Source of the DNA: an uncultured SAR86 cluster bacterium
Lineage (GTDB): Bacteria; Pseudomonadota; Gammaproteobacteria; Magnimaribacterales; D2472
Length of the DNA: 64,000 nucleotides
Direction of reading: 5' to 3'
Assembly (NCBI GenBank): GCA_902558095.1
Contig: CACECP010000002.1
Span: 100,699 to 164,698, forward strand
Shown: positions 34,438-43,946 of the stretch, piece after piece
Layout of the letters: each line of letters starts with the position of its first letter
Numbering within the stretch: the stretch's first letter is position 1
The notes under the pieces: generated by a model
Seen by the model: only the letters and a program-made list of their open reading frames with translations
What the model was told of the DNA's origin: nothing
The model's database searches: none
Made by a program: the position numbers and the translations under genes

Positions 34438-35687
34438 TCAGAAAACTATTATCAATTTTACTTTTTTCATGCTTTATAGAGTCTAATGAAGTAGTATTTC
34501 ATGAAGTAAATGAAGTAGGCAATGATACAGTTGAAATATCATTTTTTTTAAATAGTGTTTCGTTTATAAAATCTTATTCATTAGAAAATCCTTCAAGAAT
34601 AGTGATGGATCTTTATGACACTGAACTTAACTCAGTTATTGAAGAATCATATAACTATCCTATAAAAAAAATTAGGGCTACACCTCAAGAAAATAATACT
34701 AGAATTGTTATCGACTTATATGAATACGTATACTGGGTAAAACCTACCCAAGTAAAAACAGATGAGGGTGTTCTTTTAAAATTACAAATTTCAAGAAATA
34801 AAAAATTAAAAAGCAGTATTAGGGATATTGTTGTTGCTATCGATGCAGGTCATGGCGGTAAATATCCAGGTACAGTTGGATCAAATAATATTCTAGAAAA
34901 GGATGTTACCCGTCTTATTGCTCAAGAATTAGAGAGAACACTAAGAGATACTGAGGGTTACAGTCCGGTGATGATTAGAAAAGAGGATGAGACTGTAGGC
35001 TTGAATGATAGATATCAAAGGGTAAGACAATATGGTGCTGATATTCTGATTTCAATTCATGCTGATGGCTTTAGACTTCAATCAGTAAAAGGTGCATCGG
35101 TGTTTGTATGGTCTGAAGAAGCATCCAGCACTGTTGCAAACAACTTATCTGAAAAACAAAGAAAACGAATCCAAGCTGATATAAAAAATATAATGCCAGA
35201 TGATTTTAATGAAGATGAAGCAAGGAAATTATATCCAAAAATATATAACCAAAAAATTAATGAAAGCAAAATGCTTGGCGAAAAAATTTTAGACCAGCTA
35301 AAAAAAGACCCGTATACAAAAATTCATAAAAAAAACGTTGAATTCGCTGATTTCAGAGTTTTAAAATCAATTGATATTCCATCAGTCTTAGTAGAATCTG
35401 GTTTTCTAACCAATCCTGAAGATGCTGAGAGACTAAAGGGAAAGCCAGGAAGGCGTATGATTGCCAGATCTATTTTCTTAGGTATTCATAATTACTTTCT
35501 TGAAAATCCAATCAAAGGCACGTTTGTTGAAAAAAAACCTTTATATGTAAATTATGAAATCCAAAAAGGAGACGTTTTGTCTGAAATTGCAATAAGATTT
35601 GGAGTGACTGTTCAATCAATAAGTGAATTAAATAATCTTGAAAATAAATCTATCTTTCCAGGTCAAATAATTAGAATAAATATCTAA
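34434..35687 (+). CDS. amiC: N-acetylmuramoyl-L-alanine amidase AmiC-type (AMIN, amidase_3, LysM)
   Basis: Cleaves the bond between MurNAc and L-Ala to split septal peptidoglycan at division. It is 417 aa. A hydrophobic N-terminal segment (LLSILLFSCFIES) is followed by an AMIN domain (about 20-125), the zinc amidase domain (about 138-365: AIDAGHGGKYPGTVG, LISIHADGF, VESGFLTNPEDAERL) and a C-terminal LysM (about 370-417, EIQKGDVLSEIAIRFG). Carrying a LysM is more like AmiB than the E. coli AmiC layout. It ends convergent to priA, overlapping 4 bp. Confidence 0.93.
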   Translation: MIRKLLSILLFSCFIESNEVVFHEVNEVGNDTVEISFFLNSVSFIKSYSLENPSRIVMDLYDTELNSVIEESYNYPIKKIRATPQENNTRIVIDLYEYVYWVKPTQVKTDEGVLLKLQISRNKKLKSSIRDIVVAIDAGHGGKYPGTVGSNNILEKDVTRLIAQELERTLRDTEGYSPVMIRKEDETVGLNDRYQRVRQYGADILISIHADGFRLQSVKGASVFVWSEEASSTVANNLSEKQRKRIQADIKNIMPDDFNEDEARKLYPKIYNQKINESKMLGEKILDQLKKDPYTKIHKKNVEFADFRVLKSIDIPSVLVESGFLTNPEDAERLKGKPGRRMIARSIFLGIHNYFLENPIKGTFVEKKPLYVNYEIQKGDVLSEIAIRFGVTVQSISELNNLENKSIFPGQIIRINI

Positions 35688-37672
35688 GACATATCATAAG
35701 GGTCTAAATCATAAGACCATTTTACTTTTTTAGTTTCAGGCCAAGATACAAACTCCTTTGTTAAAAATTTAAGCACTCTATTGAGATATGTTTTACTTGG
35801 AGACTTAATAATTAGGTGATTTCTCACATTACCCTTTGTTTTGAATGGAATAGAAGGAAGGGGGCCAATAGTGCTTATGCCCTTCTTATTAGATAAAGCT
35901 AATTGCGTCCTATCTAGGAATTTTGAAGAGCTTATTGTATTTGGAGAAACTGCTCTTAAGATACAGATACTTGAATATGGAGGCATGTTTAATTCTTTAT
36001 TAACTTTTAGGCATTGATCTGCAACAAGACGATAATCTCCTGTTTTGATTTGTTTTAAATTAATATCATCTGGGTATCTTGTCTGAATAATAACTTTTGC
36101 AAGATTGTTGTTTCTACCTGCCCTACCAGAAACCTGAATTAATTGTTGAGATATTTTTTCAAGGGCATTAATTTCAGGGCTTATTAAACCATTATCTGCA
36201 TTCAAAATTATACATAGGGTTACCCTGGGGAAATCATGACCTTTAGAAAGCATCTGTGTTCCAACTAAAATTGCCTCATTGCTGCTATGGACTTTTTCAT
36301 AGATTGCTTCAATCGATCCCTTAAGTTTAGTTGTATCATGGTCTACTCTAATAATTGGAACATTTGAGAAAGCACTTTTAAGAACATCCTCAACTCTTTC
36401 TGTTCCACTTCCATACATGTTAAGTTTAGATGAGTTACAGTCTGGACAGTTTTTATTCAATGCATATGCAGATTCACATTTATGACAAATAAGTCTATTT
36501 TTTGATTTATGAAAAACTAAATTAGACTCACATTCTGGACAACTGGCAACCCATCCACAATCATCACATTCATATAGAGGAGCAAACCCTCTTCTATTTA
36601 TAAAAATTAAAACTTGCTCTCCTTTTTTTATTGTTGATCCAATAATACTCATTGTTTCTAATGCTATTCCCCCAACCAGAGGTGAGTTAGTTATGTCTAG
36701 AGGTATTAACTTTGGCGGCTTCTTGCCATCGACCCTTCTCAAGAGATCAAATTTCTTGTATTTTTTTTCTTTAACAAGTTTAAGTGTTTGAAGAGAAGGC
36801 GTTGCAGATCCAAGATATACTGGAATATTTTCCAACTGTGCTCTTTTGATTGCTAGATCTCTACCAGAAAATTTAAACCCTTCGGATTGTTTATATGATT
36901 GATCATGCTCTTCATCTACAATGATTGCCCCAATGTTCTTGAGTGGCATTAAAACTGATGATCTTGTTCCAATAACAATTTTTATTTCTCCAAACTTAGA
37001 TCTTAACCATACTTTAAGTCTTTGGCCTGGAGTCATTCTTGAGTGGTAAACACCAATATCTCCATTAAATCTATTCTGAAATCTGCTTACTAGTTGAGGC
37101 GTTAGGTTGATTTCAGGAACCAGAATTAGAATAGCTTTGTTTTCTTTTACAATTTCTTCGGCTAGTCTTAAATAAATTTCAGTTTTACCTGAGCCAGTTA
37201 CACCATAAATTAATGAAGGTTTAAAGCCTTTTATTTTTTTTAATTTAGTTAAATTAATTTCTTGTTCTTTAGTTAAATTAAAACTCTTATCGTCTTCATT
37301 TAGTTTATAAGTTGAAATTTCACTGGTAGGAGCAATTATCTTATTGCCAGGATTTCTTAATACAGTTGGTATAAAAGAAAAGATAACTTCACCAATGGGA
37401 TGATGGTAATAATCTGATGCCCATAGAATTGTATTAAAAATTGATTTATCAAAACAAACAAATTGTTCATTAGTTGAAATGATCTCTTTTATTGCGCCTG
37501 ATTTATTGAAAGAGTTCGGTTTGGCTATTTTCCTAACTACAATTCCTACAATTGTCTTCTTTCCAAAGGGTACAACCACTCTTGAACCTTTTTTAATGCT
37601 AGTTATTGATTTGTACGTAAAACATTGCCTAATTGGAAGATTAACTGCTACATCGTAGTAAAAAATATTCAT
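35684..37672 (-). CDS. priA: Primosomal protein N' (PriA helicase)
   Basis: DNA helicase that restarts replication at collapsed forks. It is 662 aa. An N-terminal DNA-binding domain is followed by the helicase: Walker A YGVTGSGKTEIYLRL, DEEHDQSYKQ, then the eight-cysteine zinc-binding insert (ECDDCGWVASCPECE and ICHKCESAYALNKNCPDC) and the late QVSGRAGR motif VI. Monocistronic in its orientation, facing L31. Confidence 0.97.
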   Translation of the reverse strand: MNIFYYDVAVNLPIRQCFTYKSITSIKKGSRVVVPFGKKTIVGIVVRKIAKPNSFNKSGAIKEIISTNEQFVCFDKSIFNTILWASDYYHHPIGEVIFSFIPTVLRNPGNKIIAPTSEISTYKLNEDDKSFNLTKEQEINLTKLKKIKGFKPSLIYGVTGSGKTEIYLRLAEEIVKENKAILILVPEINLTPQLVSRFQNRFNGDIGVYHSRMTPGQRLKVWLRSKFGEIKIVIGTRSSVLMPLKNIGAIIVDEEHDQSYKQSEGFKFSGRDLAIKRAQLENIPVYLGSATPSLQTLKLVKEKKYKKFDLLRRVDGKKPPKLIPLDITNSPLVGGIALETMSIIGSTIKKGEQVLIFINRRGFAPLYECDDCGWVASCPECESNLVFHKSKNRLICHKCESAYALNKNCPDCNSSKLNMYGSGTERVEDVLKSAFSNVPIIRVDHDTTKLKGSIEAIYEKVHSSNEAILVGTQMLSKGHDFPRVTLCIILNADNGLISPEINALEKISQQLIQVSGRAGRNNNLAKVIIQTRYPDDINLKQIKTGDYRLVADQCLKVNKELNMPPYSSICILRAVSPNTISSSKFLDRTQLALSNKKGISTIGPLPSIPFKTKGNVRNHLIIKSPSKTYLNRVLKFLTKEFVSWPETKKVKWSYDLDPYDMS

Positions 37673-37730
37673 TTTTTAATTGTAATGGAGTTAATTTTTG
37701 CTATAGTTCTCATCCTAAATTAATTTTATT

Positions 37731-37979
37731 ATGAAAAAAGATATACATCCTGAATACCGCGAAGTGCTATTCCATGATACTGGTGTAGACGAGTATTTCA
37801 TTATTAATTCAACATTAGAGACAACTGAAACCAAAAAATGGGAAGATGGTAAGACTTACCCATATTATACTGTTGAGATCTCATCTTCCTCGCACCCTTT
37901 TTACACTGGTAAACAAAAAATTATCGATACTGGTGGTAGGGTCCAAAAATTTGAAGAAAGATTTGGTAAGAAAAAATAA
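37731..37979 (+). CDS. rpmE2: 50S ribosomal protein L31 type B
   Basis: 82 aa ribosomal protein. [18 protein letters not shown] and [21 protein letters not shown] are diagnostic. It lacks the zinc-binding Cys of type A L31, the form used under low zinc, and it is the only L31 in the window. It is between priA and dut. Confidence 0.95.
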   Translation: MKKDIHPEYREVLFHDTGVDEYFIINSTLETTETKKWEDGKTYPYYTVEISSSSHPFYTGKQKIIDTGGRVQKFEERFGKKK

Positions 37980-37984
37980 CTTTA

Positions 37985-38440
37985 TCAATTTATTCCTGAA
38001 CTCCCAAAACCCTTAGATCCTCTTGATGATTTCTCGAAATCCTCAACAATTTCAAAATTTGCCTGCAGAATAGGAACAATAATCATCTGAGCTATTCGAT
38101 CTCCGGGGCTTATTTCAAATTCTTCGTTAGATCTATTCCATGCAGGCACGATCAATTCTCCTTGATAATCTGAGTCAATAAGGCCAACAAGATTGCCAAG
38201 AACAATCCCATGTTTTGAACCAAGCCCAGATCTTGGAATCACAAGCGCAGCCAGCTCTTCATCTTCGAGATACATTGCAAAACCCATTGGTATCATTTCT
38301 GTACAACCTGGTCTTAAAATTAATTTTTCCTCTAGACATGCTCTAAGATCCAAGCCAGCTGAACCTTTTGTTTCATATCTTGGCACTGGAATTTTTTCTC
38401 CAATCAATGGATTTATTATTTTTATCTTAATATTTTTCAA
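37985..38440 (-). CDS. dut: Deoxyuridine 5'-triphosphate nucleotidohydrolase
   Basis: Converts dUTP to dUMP and pyrophosphate, keeping uracil out of DNA. It is a 151-aa trimeric dUTPase with all five motifs: [43 protein letters not shown], and the C-terminal arm [10 protein letters not shown]. It lies 2 bp downstream of the sixA gene on the same strand. Confidence 0.97.
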   Translation of the reverse strand: MKNIKIKIINPLIGEKIPVPRYETKGSAGLDLRACLEEKLILRPGCTEMIPMGFAMYLEDEELAALVIPRSGLGSKHGIVLGNLVGLIDSDYQGELIVPAWNRSNEEFEISPGDRIAQMIIVPILQANFEIVEDFEKSSRGSKGFGSSGIN

Positions 38441-38442
38441 TT

Positions 38443-38931
38443 CTAAATTTCCTTAGGTCTAATAATTGATTTTAAACTAGATTTATAAAAATCCAGCGTT
38501 TTCCATTCGCCTTTAAAATTTATAATAGCAAGATTACAGGTAGCAAATTTGATAATAGTCTCGTTAGTTAAAGCTTCAACGAGTATATGAAGAGTTGGGT
38601 TATGGCCAACAATTAAAATATTATTTAACTTTTCATCCAATCTATTCAAATAATTAATAATATTTTCAGTATCTCCAAAATAAAGGTCTTCAGTATAAGA
38701 CGCTTCCTCAATAGGAAAATTAAGACCATCTGCTATAAGATCAAAGGTTTCTTTTGTTCTTTTTGCACTACTGCAAATTACTTTATCCACAAAAAAATTT
38801 TTATTCTTTATAAAAGAACACATTTTTTTGGCATCTTTTTCACCTCTCTTTGATAAAGGTCTGTCGAAATCCGATAGATCTTTATTATCCCAAGAAGATT
38901 TTGCATGCCTTAGAATATAGACTTGTTTCAT
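38443..38931 (-). CDS. Histidine phosphatase family protein, SixA-like
   Basis: 162 aa. The catalytic RHG motif is [11 protein letters not shown], and [14 protein letters not shown] and VGHNPTLH are typical of SixA-like phosphohistidine phosphatases. E. coli SixA dephosphorylates phosphohistidine on NPr or ArcB; whether that applies here is not clear from sequence. It is cotranscribed with dut. Confidence 0.9.
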   Translation of the reverse strand: MKQVYILRHAKSSWDNKDLSDFDRPLSKRGEKDAKKMCSFIKNKNFFVDKVICSSAKRTKETFDLIADGLNFPIEEASYTEDLYFGDTENIINYLNRLDEKLNNILIVGHNPTLHILVEALTNETIIKFATCNLAIINFKGEWKTLDFYKSSLKSIIRPKEI

Positions 38932-38987
38932 ATAATATTAATTATAGTATTGATATGTAGGCTTCTGTTCTATAAAATCGCGGTTCT

Positions 38988-39224
38988 ATGAGTAAAAAAT
39001 GTCAAGTAACAGGAAAGATGCCTCAGTCTGGGAATAATGTTTCTCATGCTAATAATAGAACTAAGAGGAAGTTTTTTCCTAACCTTCATACACATAAATT
39101 CTGGGTTGAATCAGAAAACAGATTCGTAAATCTTAAGGTTTCTGCAAAAGGTATGCGTATTATAGATAAGAAAGGCATAAGCCAAGTTCTTAAAGAAATT
39201 CGTGCTCGTGGAGAAAAAGTTTAA
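38988..39224 (+). CDS. rpmB: 50S ribosomal protein L28
   Basis: 78 aa, full-length L28. It starts [20 protein letters not shown], with the [12 protein letters not shown] motif. A promoter-like pair TTGATA (38950-38955) and TATAAA (38971-38976), 15 bp apart, lies just upstream. rpmG, which usually follows rpmB, is absent: the next gene is convergent. Confidence 0.97.
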   Translation: MSKKCQVTGKMPQSGNNVSHANNRTKRKFFPNLHTHKFWVESENRFVNLKVSAKGMRIIDKKGISQVLKEIRARGEKV

Positions 39225-39238
39225 CAGTATAAATAAAG

Positions 39239-40249
39239 TTATTTATATCCTGTTTCTTGTGCAATAAATACCGCTTCTTTTTGAAGAACTCCAAGCTTAC
39301 TGACATTTATACCATCTTCAAGAAAATCCCCCCAACCCTTTATAGAATCATCAACAGAAGCACTATCTAGGACAGGATATTCTTTATTAGCGGATGCATA
39401 AAAATCTTGCGCTCTTTCAGACGAAAGATATTCCAGTAGAATTTGAGCATCTTCCTTATTTTTTGATGACTTTACAATGCCCGCCCCAGAAATATTTACA
39501 TGAACTCCTCTATCATCTTGATTTGCCCAGAATAATTTTAAATTGTCATACTTAGGATCATCTAACAATCTTGCTAAGTAATATGTATTAACAATAGTCA
39601 CGCCACACTGACCGCTTGAGACAGCTTTAAGTGCATTGGTATCATTCGAAAAGACTTCTGTTGTTAAGTTAGAAACCCAACCAGCCACAACTTTTTTAGC
39701 TTTATCAAAACCATATGCATCAATCATGCTAGCTATAAGAGATCTGTTATAAACTTTCTTCGAAGTTCTTAAGCATAACTTACCTTTCCATTTAGGATTG
39801 GCTAGATCTTCGTATGTAGAAAAGTCGCCTTCAGAAAATTGGTCGTCTGAATAGACTATTGTCCTTGCTCTCTTAGAAAGACCAAACCACTTGCCACTTG
39901 GATCTCTTAAATAACTTGGGATATTTGCTTCCAATACCTCAGATTTAGTTTCGCTAAAAATATTTCTTTCAGCTGCCTGCCATAAAACACCAGCATCAAC
40001 AGTCATAAATATATCAGCCCTTGATTTATCATCTTCAATAACAATTCTTTCCATTAACTCTTGAGCATTGCCTGAAAGAAGATTTACTTTAATGCCTGTT
40101 TCCTCAGAAAATTTTTCTAAAATAGGTTCAAGAAGCTGAGGTTGTCTTGAGGTATAGATAGTTAGTTCATCTGGAGTCAGTTCTTGATTCATTTCTTTCG
40201 AACACGAAACCAAAATAAACAATGATAATAGTAGGGAAATTTTTTTCAT
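39239..40249 (-). CDS. Iron(III) ABC transporter substrate-binding lipoprotein (FbpA/FutA-like)
   Basis: Binds ferric iron in the periplasm for import. It is 336 aa with a lipoprotein signal (FILVSC). LTIYTSRQPQLLEPILEKF is the conserved first strand and helix, SRADIFMTVDAGVLW follows, and the iron-binding tyrosine pair is in VNTYYLAR. The matching permease and ATPase genes are not adjacent. An AT-only hairpin sits at the convergent end with L28. Confidence 0.9.
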   Translation of the reverse strand: MKKISLLLSLFILVSCSKEMNQELTPDELTIYTSRQPQLLEPILEKFSEETGIKVNLLSGNAQELMERIVIEDDKSRADIFMTVDAGVLWQAAERNIFSETKSEVLEANIPSYLRDPSGKWFGLSKRARTIVYSDDQFSEGDFSTYEDLANPKWKGKLCLRTSKKVYNRSLIASMIDAYGFDKAKKVVAGWVSNLTTEVFSNDTNALKAVSSGQCGVTIVNTYYLARLLDDPKYDNLKLFWANQDDRGVHVNISGAGIVKSSKNKEDAQILLEYLSSERAQDFYASANKEYPVLDSASVDDSIKGWGDFLEDGINVSKLGVLQKEAVFIAQETGYK

Positions 40250-40334
40250 TTTAAACCTCGTAATAAAGAAATTTATTTTTAAGGTGTGCTGACAATATTA
40301 TATCTTATTCTTGCTTTAGGCATGATTTATTAGA

Positions 40335-40351
40335 AACTTCTCTAAGAAGTT
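40335..40351 (-). terminator. Weak hairpin at the end of the 182-aa membrane protein gene
   Basis: Perfect 7-bp stem AACTTCT / AGAAGTT with a 3-nt loop, spanning the last codons and stop codon region. It is followed on the minus strand only by mixed T and A, so termination would be weak or the hairpin may act as an mRNA end. Confidence 0.3.
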
Positions 40352-40898
40352 ATTTTCTTAAATCATCTAAGTTCTTTTGAAGTTTTTCATGTTTTTTTTC
40401 CCATCTTTTTTCCTGTCTTTTAAATTTTCGTTCAGATTCTTCCTCTTCAGAAATATGGAAAAAATATCCTCCAATAGGTAAACCAACAGCGACTAAAAGA
40501 AAAACGATCCATCCTATCCAAGACCAGAATCCGGAATATGATTCTGGGATAATAAGCCAATAAGCAAAGTATATTACAATTGCTATTCCTACAACACCAG
40601 GCCAAAGCTCCGTATCTTTTAGATTCGGTGCTTTTTGCATATGCTCAAATAACTCATTTTTAGCTGTTTCTATAGCCTTTTCTTCATCAGACATTGATAA
40701 ATTTCTATCAAATGATTCATATGTGTCTTGTATTTCTTCACGAGACCGAAAACTTTTTATATTTTTTTTAATTTTTTTAAGATCATCTCTAATATCTCCA
40801 AGCCGAGAAACAATCATAATTAATGCTATGATTACAACGATTGGAAGAATCATACTTAAAATAGATTTTAAGCCTAGCGCTAAGAGAATTTCCTCCAT
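40350..40898 (-). CDS. Membrane protein with coiled-coil tail, unknown function
   Basis: 182 aa. A first transmembrane helix (about 14-30), then a charged cytoplasmic region (about 31-95), two more hydrophobic helices (about 101-117 and 124-146) and a strongly charged, coiled-coil-like C-terminus rich in Glu, Lys and Arg (from about 150 on). No family is recognised. It precedes the iron-binding lipoprotein gene in the same direction by 100 bp, and follows the ubiquinone hydroxylase gene by 37 bp. Confidence 0.72.
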   Translation of the reverse strand: MEEILLALGLKSILSMILPIVVIIALIMIVSRLGDIRDDLKKIKKNIKSFRSREEIQDTYESFDRNLSMSDEEKAIETAKNELFEHMQKAPNLKDTELWPGVVGIAIVIYFAYWLIIPESYSGFWSWIGWIVFLLVAVGLPIGGYFFHISEEEESERKFKRQEKRWEKKHEKLQKNLDDLRK

Positions 40899-40935
40899 TT
40901 ATCGTTTGATACCCCAGTTAATATAAGATTTTTAA

Positions 40936-42093
40936 TTATATCTTATTTCTACCTGAAGCATGATTTACAAAAAATCTCTTTAAGAATTTAGTTTTATTTA
41001 CACCAGAAAGTCCTATATTCCTTAATAACCTGATATATAAGTTGTCAGATTTAAATAGATCCACAAAAAAATTCATAGACTTTAGCATTAATAGATTCAT
41101 ACTTTTTCTTCTTATCTCATATTTTTTTAATACTAGTTTTTTATCTAAATTAATTTTACTTTCATAAGCATTAATTATTTCCTCACAAAAAGCATCTGCA
41201 TCTGCAAATCCTAAATTAATTCCTTGACCGGCTAGAGGGTGAATTGAATGAGCCGCATCTCCAATTAAAACCAAGGATCCTGAAATATATTCCTCAAAAT
41301 AATGATTAGATAAATTAAAACTTACAATATTTGAATTTGGAATTATTTCTGTCTTAAGTTTTCTTTCAAAATAGGAAATATTTTTTTGAACATACTCTTT
41401 AATCTCATGATCCCGAAGTCTTTTATTGTCAACCGACCAAACGATAGTATGTGTAGATTCGTCAGTGTTTAACGGGAGTGGCATTATTGCAAAAATTCCT
41501 CTTTCAGAGAATATCTGATGAGCTATTGTTAAATCTTTAAGACTGGATTTTGCTGTAAAGGTTATTGCTGTTTGATTGTAATACGATGAAATGGGTTTTA
41601 AAGATGCTAATTTTGCAATATTAGAATTACGCCCATCACACCCTGCAATAAATTGAGAAGTAATTTGCTTATCTTTGGATAACAAAATCTCGCAAGACTT
41701 GTTAACTCCATCCTCCTTAAATTTTTTTATTTCCTCTTCAAATAAAGTTCTTTCTTGCTCTCTTATTTTTAATGCTTTTTGAAGGTCATTAAAATAAACA
41801 ACATACGATAGATTTTCTGAATTAATTTCATCCGAAGAAAAGTCTATTTTCCCAGTACCCTCTCCATCAAAAACATTTATCTTTTTTATTTCTGCGTAAT
41901 CAATATTAATTCCCAGATCATCCAGAAGCTCTTTTGAGTATGAATTAAGGGTGAGTGTTCTTATGTTTTCTTTATCACTTAAGTCTGCTGACGATTTTTC
42001 AATAACTAATGTTTCAATATTATTGTTGTTTAATCTTGATGAGATGTAATTACCAATAATTCCACCGCCAGAGATTGTAACGACAGGATTCAC
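40936..42093 (-). CDS. FAD-dependent ubiquinone biosynthesis hydroxylase (UbiH/UbiF/UbiI family)
   Basis: Hydroxylates the aromatic ring of a ubiquinone precursor. It is 385 aa. The dinucleotide-binding motif is VTISGGGIIGNYIS, and the second FAD motif LVLIGDAAHSIHPLAGQGINLG is highly diagnostic for Ubi hydroxylases. The first motif differs slightly from the usual GxGxxG (GGGIIG). Which ring carbon it hydroxylates is not clear. It lies 4 bp after pepP on the same strand, as in many gammaproteobacteria. Confidence 0.92.
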   Translation of the reverse strand: MNPVVTISGGGIIGNYISSRLNNNNIETLVIEKSSADLSDKENIRTLTLNSYSKELLDDLGINIDYAEIKKINVFDGEGTGKIDFSSDEINSENLSYVVYFNDLQKALKIREQERTLFEEEIKKFKEDGVNKSCEILLSKDKQITSQFIAGCDGRNSNIAKLASLKPISSYYNQTAITFTAKSSLKDLTIAHQIFSERGIFAIMPLPLNTDESTHTIVWSVDNKRLRDHEIKEYVQKNISYFERKLKTEIIPNSNIVSFNLSNHYFEEYISGSLVLIGDAAHSIHPLAGQGINLGFADADAFCEEIINAYESKINLDKKLVLKKYEIRRKSMNLLMLKSMNFFVDLFKSDNLYIRLLRNIGLSGVNKTKFLKRFFVNHASGRNKI

Positions 42094-42097
42094 AACA

Positions 42098-43393
42098 CTA
42101 TGACATTAGTGATTCAATTTCATGAGGGTCTGAAGGTACTTTTTTAGTAAGATTTTCATTGCCATCTTTTGTAACGAGAATATCGTCTTCTATCCTAACC
42201 CCAATACCCTTCCATTTATCATCAACATCCATAGAACTACTTATATAAATTCCAGGTTCTATGGTTGTAATCATACCTGGCTTAAATTTCATAAAATCAC
42301 TTCCTTCCATATAGTCACCTGCATCATGAACATCAAGCCCAAGCCAATGACCTATTTTATGCATATAAAAATCTTTATAAGCTCCTGATTTATGGAGTTC
42401 TTCTGGATCTCCCTCTAATAAACCAATTTTAACAAGTCCTTCTGTTATTACTTTCTCAGAAATCTCTTGTGGTTTCATGACACTATTACCCTCTTTCACA
42501 CAATCTATTGCTGCATTCATGGCCTCTAATACAATCTCATATACTTTAAGTTGTTCTTCAGAGAATTTACCACTTACTGGGAAAGTTCTTGTAATATCAG
42601 CTGCATACATTTCATATTCACAGCCTGCATCTACTAACAGCAAATCTGAATCATTGAGCATTTGGTTATTTTCAACATAATGCAAAACACAAGCATTTTC
42701 TCCACCAGCAACAATGGGATTATAAGCTGGATATCTGGCACCACGTTTTGAGAATTCATGTATATATAAACCCTCAATATTTTGCTCTGAGTCTCCCTCT
42801 TTTACAGCTTTCATTGCTGCTATATGAGCTTCTGCAGAAATATCACATGCTTTTCTAATTAAATCTATCTCATGATCATCTTTGATAAGACGAATATTGC
42901 CTATCAATGATGATGCATCCATTATATTAATAGACTTGCTATGACGGTCTTTAGAAGAAGCAGCTGTAGTCCAATCAATAACCTTTTGATCAAATCCTGA
43001 TTTTTTTCCAATAGGATATAGTACTTGCTCAGACCCATGAAGAATATCAGGAAGCATTGTGTCTATATGAGTATTATCAAAGGCTTTATCAAACAAAAAA
43101 TCTTCAACGGCTCCAATGGGCCCTGCTCTATAACCATCCCAAATTTCTTTTAATTTATCTTTAGGAGGAACAAATACTATTGAACTTATACCATCCTTAT
43201 TATTAACAATAGCCATTAAAGATGCTGGCTCACAAAATCCAGACATGTAATAAAAGTTGCTATCTTGTCTAAAAGGAAATGAAGAATCAGCATTTCTATA
43301 TTGCGTATCTGCTCCTGGAATAAGCAATACAGAGTTTTCTGGGAGTAAATCCTTTAGATTATTTCTTCTGTTTTTATAAATAGTATAGTCCAT
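42098..43393 (-). CDS. pepP: Xaa-Pro aminopeptidase PepP
   Basis: Removes the N-terminal residue before proline. It is 431 aa. The N-terminal PAPP-like domain (NFYYMSGF) is followed by a pita-bread metallopeptidase with metal ligands in DAGCEYEMYAADITRTFP, GHWLGLDVHDAGD, IEPGIYI and RIEDDILVT. Together with the periplasmic prolyl oligopeptidase and PutA it implies use of proline peptides. The ubiquinone hydroxylase gene follows. Confidence 0.96.
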   Translation of the reverse strand: MDYTIYKNRRNNLKDLLPENSVLLIPGADTQYRNADSSFPFRQDSNFYYMSGFCEPASLMAIVNNKDGISSIVFVPPKDKLKEIWDGYRAGPIGAVEDFLFDKAFDNTHIDTMLPDILHGSEQVLYPIGKKSGFDQKVIDWTTAASSKDRHSKSINIMDASSLIGNIRLIKDDHEIDLIRKACDISAEAHIAAMKAVKEGDSEQNIEGLYIHEFSKRGARYPAYNPIVAGGENACVLHYVENNQMLNDSDLLLVDAGCEYEMYAADITRTFPVSGKFSEEQLKVYEIVLEAMNAAIDCVKEGNSVMKPQEISEKVITEGLVKIGLLEGDPEELHKSGAYKDFYMHKIGHWLGLDVHDAGDYMEGSDFMKFKPGMITTIEPGIYISSSMDVDDKWKGIGVRIEDDILVTKDGNENLTKKVPSDPHEIESLMS

Positions 43394-43455
43394 AGGGTTA
43401 TTTTACTCTTTTAAACAAACTTTCCAATTTATTAAAGTAGAATTAAACTATTCAG

Positions 43456-43650
43456 ATGTCTACAAACAAAGGTCCGTCATCTAAAGATTTCGAAAATAAA
43501 TTAGATTTACTCATAAAAAGATTTAAAGAGCAAAAGGGAATAATAGATTCATATGTTAAAAGAGAAAGAGAATGGAAAAAGGATAAAGTGCTTCATAGAA
43601 AAGAATTAAACCGCCTTGAAAGGTTATTAAAAAAGGTAACTAATGACTAA
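43456..43650 (+). CDS. Small coiled-coil protein, TIGR02449/ZapB-like
   Basis: 64 aa, nearly all charged helix: FENKLDLLIKRFKEQKG, then KREREWKKDKVLHRKELNR. Short proteins like this lie directly before zapA in gammaproteobacteria and are annotated TIGR02449 (ZapB-like). Its stop overlaps zapA's start by 8 bp. A role with ZapA in division is inferred from position. Confidence 0.78.
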   Translation: MSTNKGPSSKDFENKLDLLIKRFKEQKGIIDSYVKREREWKKDKVLHRKELNRLERLLKKVTND

Positions 43651-43909
43651 AGTAGAAAAGGTATCACTTAGAATATTTGGAAGAGACCTAACCTTGGCAT
43701 GTCCCCCTAAAGAAAAAGAAAATCTTATCAAGGCAGCAAATCTGTTAAATGATGAGCTTAATAATATTAATGATAAAAATAATGCTCTAATTATTGCTGG
43801 ACTTAATTTGGCAAACAAGTCACTTAAGGGTAATTCAACATCTAAAAATGATAGTGACGTTAGTTTCAAAAAGCTTTTAAGCAAAATCGAAGATGCTTTA
43901 GAAAAATAA
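43643..43909 (+). CDS. zapA: Cell division protein ZapA
   Basis: Binds FtsZ and bundles protofilaments at the division site. It is 88 aa with an N-terminal KVSLRIFGRDLTLACPPKEK globular part (the IxGxxY/F-like segment) and a C-terminal coiled coil. It is in the conserved order zapA - 6S RNA - fau, and it overlaps the upstream small gene by 8 bp. Confidence 0.92.
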   Translation: MTKVEKVSLRIFGRDLTLACPPKEKENLIKAANLLNDELNNINDKNNALIIAGLNLANKSLKGNSTSKNDSDVSFKKLLSKIEDALEK

Positions 43910-43934
43910 CCTTTATCTTATATCTTATCTCAAC

Positions 43935-43940
43935 TATACT
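43935..43940 (+). promoter_or_regulatory. -10 box of 6S RNA
   Basis: TATACT lies 7 bp before the predicted 6S 5' end at about 43947. The -35 region (TTTATC, 43912-43917, 17 bp upstream) is weak, and the start agrees with the E. coli alignment. Confidence 0.5.
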
Positions 43941-43946
43941 TTTATA

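Noticed and set aside
39228..39247. Palindrome between L28 and the iron-binding protein as a terminator
   Set aside because: The stem is only A-T pairs without a T run, so termination is not convincing.
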